From Oxyruncus cristatus (taxonomy: Eukaryota > Chordata > Aves > Passeriformes > Cotingidae), in the NCBI GenBank assembly GCA_013399855.1, contig VXAY01001954.1, positions 124,001-188,000 on the forward strand: a stretch of DNA of 64,000 bases. Reading direction: 5' to 3'. Below the pieces are notes generated by a model. The model was not told where the DNA came from, searched no databases, and saw only the letters and a program-made list of their open reading frames with translations. Shown one piece after another: positions 61,069 to 64,000 of this stretch (the stretch's first letter is position 1; the number at the start of each line of letters is the position of its first letter). The position numbers and the translations under genes were made by a program.

Positions 61069-61757
61069 TGTTGGGGTAAAGTCTCTGGATTCTAATTCCA
61101 TGCTTAATGCACATTCAAATATGCCATGCAAAACATAATGATTTGAACAGTATAAAAATAGAAACTCATAAGACAGGCTGTCAGCCAAGGCACACCTGCC
61201 CGGTAGCCCACCCACACTGCACCCCTGGAGCCTGTGACTGGTTACAGCACAACTCACTCTGGCCTGGGAGGCACTGACTGGATACCCTGCCTGGGAGGGA
61301 AAACTGAACTCTATAAATACATGAGACTCCACACGAGTTCTCCTGCAACCTGAACCATGTGAACCATCAGATCTTGTCAGTAACCATTTTTCCTTCCTCT
61401 CTCTCTTTACTCTTTTAATCTATTTTCTTATTTTTTTACTTAAAACCTATAAATTGTGTTTTACTAAAGCTAGTATTTTGACTGCTTGCAGTGAGAGTTT
61501 TCTGCGGAATGTTGTTTTTTTTTTTTTTGCTGAGTGTTTTAGTGAAATATTTTTTCTTGGTTGTATTTCACTCCTGTAAAACCTTTTGCCAAAGTATTCT
61601 ATTTTTCTCACTAAATTAAAAGAATTTCTCTTAGAGAAGAGTGTGTGACTCTTCAGACACTAATTTGAGGTTGTAAGGAACCAAAAGGCTTTTAAAATGT
61701 CTTAAATAAAGTGTAGCTGCTCTGGGCAGCTTACAGCTTAAAATCCAGAGCGTAACA
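61069..61757 (+). mobile_element. probable solo LTR (about 689 bp)
   Basis: It starts TGTTGGGGTAAAGTCTCTGG, the same first eight bases as the LTR at 12400, and can be closed at CCAGAGCGTAACA. A clear TATA box (CTATAAATA) is at 61311-61319 and AATAAA at 61705-61710. The region just before the TATA box is GC-rich (GCCCGGTAGCCCACCCACAC) against AT-rich flanks. The order TATA box, long R, AATAAA, about 50 bp end is that of an LTR. No target-site duplication was found (CACACA on the left, CTCAGT on the right), so the edges are tentative. The minus frame at 61039-61332 lies over the GC-rich part and is antisense. Confidence 0.62.
61311..61319 (+). promoter_or_regulatory. TATA box of the LTR
   Basis: CTATAAATA sits about 240 bp into the LTR-like element after a GC-rich U3. 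This is what supports its plus orientation. Confidence 0.55.
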
Positions 61758-63684
61758 CTCAGTCAACCTGTGCTCTGGACTGTGAATATTGGTCACCTGG
61801 TACTTACACTGGAATGTACCATCTACTTTTAGACTTTCTTAAGCTGGTGAGATGAAAAGCTATTAAATTTTTACAATTCATAGTACAAATCAAATGCTTA
61901 GGTACTGTTTTTTTAATTGCCTCTTAAATACATGAAAATATCAGCTTATTTCAACACTTGGAAATCTTTTCTTTATTTCGTTTTCACTTCAGGTGAAACA
62001 AAAATTTCAGATGATATAGAAGAATTGACACAATTCACAAATACATTTGATCACTACTCAATAGCTTTTCAGTGACTAAAATTACCTAAAAAGTCAAAAA
62101 ATAAAACAAAAGTAAACCAGCTAGTCTTCAATTATTTTAAGTTGAAATATTCAAACACTGAATACTTTTATTTTGTGTTAAGTCAGTCGTAAAGATCTGA
62201 ACACCAGGTCTTTCAATCAAATGAGCTTTCATGGAATCCAAGCATTTATTCTGTATCAGTATTCAATCATGGCTACAATAATAATTTCTACATGAGTTTG
62301 CCTGCTTGTCTTTCTTTTGCTTGGGAAAGTCACTGTAGTAAAATGTTGACCTGCTATTGCTGTCATGGTGCTTCATCACAGTTCAATACTTCCAGGTTTT
62401 ACATACTGCAAATGACTAAATAGAGCAAACAAAGCTGTGAAGTAGGTGGGTATGTTGAACTTATACATGGTTGGAACCAAAGCAATTCAGTGTTATAACA
62501 GTGACAATTACATATAAAATTATATGCACTTAGGCAATTTACTTAAATTGAAACCCTTAACACAGCAATTTGTGAACTAGACCATTGTGGAAGTCTTTTC
62601 AGTTTCAATTTAGAAAATTATTTCAAAAAATGTATTGTGTCAGGTATGCTTTAAAGAAGATAATTATGGAAAAATCTGTTGGATAAAATTCCATTAAGAT
62701 ATGCATGTATGAGAATAAAGCTATATATCCAAAAAATAATCTTACTGTGTATAAGATATCTCAGAAATATTGAACAAATAAATAAAATTTGAATATTTCT
62801 TCCATAATTTTACTATCAGAGTTCAAAGAAGCCACTTGCATTCATATGAAATTAACTGTGTGAGGAATCAACAGAAGGCCAACATGTAATTTATTTAGAT
62901 ATTACCATCCAAAGGAAGGTAACAAAATCTTTGAAAGTTCACATATATAACACTACAGTAATTCTTGTCCACAATGGCCTTCCTTATCACTTCACTAGTT
63001 TACAGTTTTCTTTACCAATTCAATACAAAAGAAGTAGAGATGTGTAAGAAACACTGATAGAACTATTTTGGAGAGTAGAAAAATCTAAATTTTTGAGGAT
63101 ATTTTAAAGAAAAAAATGCCCTTTCTTAGAACTTGCTACTGACTTTCATCTTTGCCATAGACTTTGAAATATAACAAAGTAATCAAAAAAATGATTTTTT
63201 TTTTAATTATTTTGTGAGAGCCAGAAGCAATTGGGATCACAAAACCATTGTAAATTTGTCTATTTCTGGAGAGAACTGTAATATATTCTAGTAAGTATAG
63301 AATCATGTAAATGCAGCTTTACATGAACATATGCATACCTAGGAATCCTTGTTTACAATAGGAAAAATCACTTATTCTGTAAGTGAAATGAGTACGACAT
63401 CAATACAAAATAAAAGTTTCTTTGCTTTTCCTTAGAAAAATTCTTCTGAGTCTCAAACTGAACACCAAACAAAACAAAATTAAGCAACTGAACTTTGCAG
63501 AAATACCCTCTCTACTATAAGAGCTGAGTAAACACTACATTTGAATTACCTTCAAGTTGAGAGTTCATTGTTTCACATCCTTTGTATCCACACTACAAGG
63601 AGCTGCAGATGTCAAGTGTGAAACAATTCCCCTTCAAATATCCCTTCGTGAAAAATCTGTTCTGTGAAGGATTTGGAACTCATG
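61758..63684. other. AT-rich non-coding DNA
   Basis: No gene and no repeat family recognised. Confidence 0.5.
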
Positions 63685-64000
63685 GCAGCTCATGGCTTGC
63701 ACAGGTATACTCATTGCTGGATAAAAAACTAGCTGGATGGCTGGGTCCAGAAAGTGATGGCGAATGGAGTTAAACCCAACAAATGGCCAGTCACGCTCAG
63801 GGTTCCCCAGGACTCAGCACTGGGGCCAGTTCTGTTTAATATCTTTTTCTACAATTTGGACAAGGGGATTGAGGGCACCCTCCATAAGTTCACAGACGAC
63901 ACCAAGTGGGGTGGGAGTGTTGGTGAAGGTTAGGAAGGCTCTACAGAGGGATCTGGACAGGCCTCATGGATGGGCTGAGGAGAACTGCATTAGGTTTGAC
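63685..64000 (+). mobile_element. CR1 LINE, reverse transcriptase part, cut by window edge
   Basis: A plus-strand CR1 ORF2 fragment. It begins at about GGCAGCTCATGGCTTGCACA (5'-truncated). It passes the LAGWLGP segment, and then codes for the block that ends GPVLFNIF at about 63850. The catalytic FADD box is FTDD here (AAGTTCACAGACGACACC), one residue off, so this copy is inactive. A frameshift lies between the first part (frame of 63582-63773) and the FTDD part. The element continues beyond the window. Confidence 0.95.

Noticed and set aside
1..64000. CRISPR arrays, bacterial operons, tRNA or rRNA genes
   Set aside because: None of the required patterns (regular spaced repeats, Shine-Dalgarno-led gene runs, cloverleaf or rRNA signatures) were seen. 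The repeat content is that of a bird nuclear genome.

Overview
The window reads as nuclear, vertebrate, bird DNA, and most of it is AT-rich gene desert. The evidence for a bird is the repeat content. There are about a dozen CR1 LINE copies, several ending in the diagnostic 3' octamer repeat (ATTCTGTG/ATTCTATG). Alongside them sit several families of avian endogenous-retrovirus LTRs. There are no SINE/Alu or L1 elements, no operons and no bacterial signals. I could not identify the species; a neoavian bird is the most likely source. I found no intact protein-coding gene, tRNA, rRNA or CRISPR array. Nearly every open frame over 60 codons is either chance or a strand of a repeat.

Layout: 1-5640 AT-rich single-copy DNA. 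5641-7345 a 5'-truncated CR1 (minus) with a 271-bp assembly gap inside its reverse transcriptase. 7346-9047 unique DNA. 9048-9785 an old CR1 (minus) interrupted by an ERVL-type LTR piece. 9786-14731 mostly unique DNA with two LTR pieces (about 12.4 and 13.1 kb). 14732-16698 two separate CR1 copies (plus). 18150-25852 the most repeat-dense part: five CR1 fragments or copies, a complete 1.1-kb solo LTR (18796-19904), a decayed ERVL-type LTR (20912-21253), and an 872-bp LTR-like element (24981-25852) nested in the 3' end of a CR1. 25853-43939 very AT-rich and sparse, with one candidate LTR, one very old CR1/L3-like piece, one CR1 tail and a few hairpins. 43940-44634 an LTR (minus). 48840-48996 an LTR tail. 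55385-55996 a complete solo LTR with exact target-site duplications. 56770-57265 a coding-looking frame behind a good splice acceptor but with one in-frame stop. 57948-58096 a CR1 tail. 59.7-60.2 and 61.07-61.76 kb two more LTRs. 63685-64000 a CR1 entering from the right edge.

No genes can be said to work together here. What can be read is a history of insertions: old CR1 copies, then LTR elements landing in or near them, then decay. The least explained items are the exon-like block at 56.8-57.3 kb, the 33-bp near-perfect palindrome at 33.7 kb, and the LTR-like element at 25 kb with a 7-bp duplication. I see no evidence of a new multi-gene biological system.
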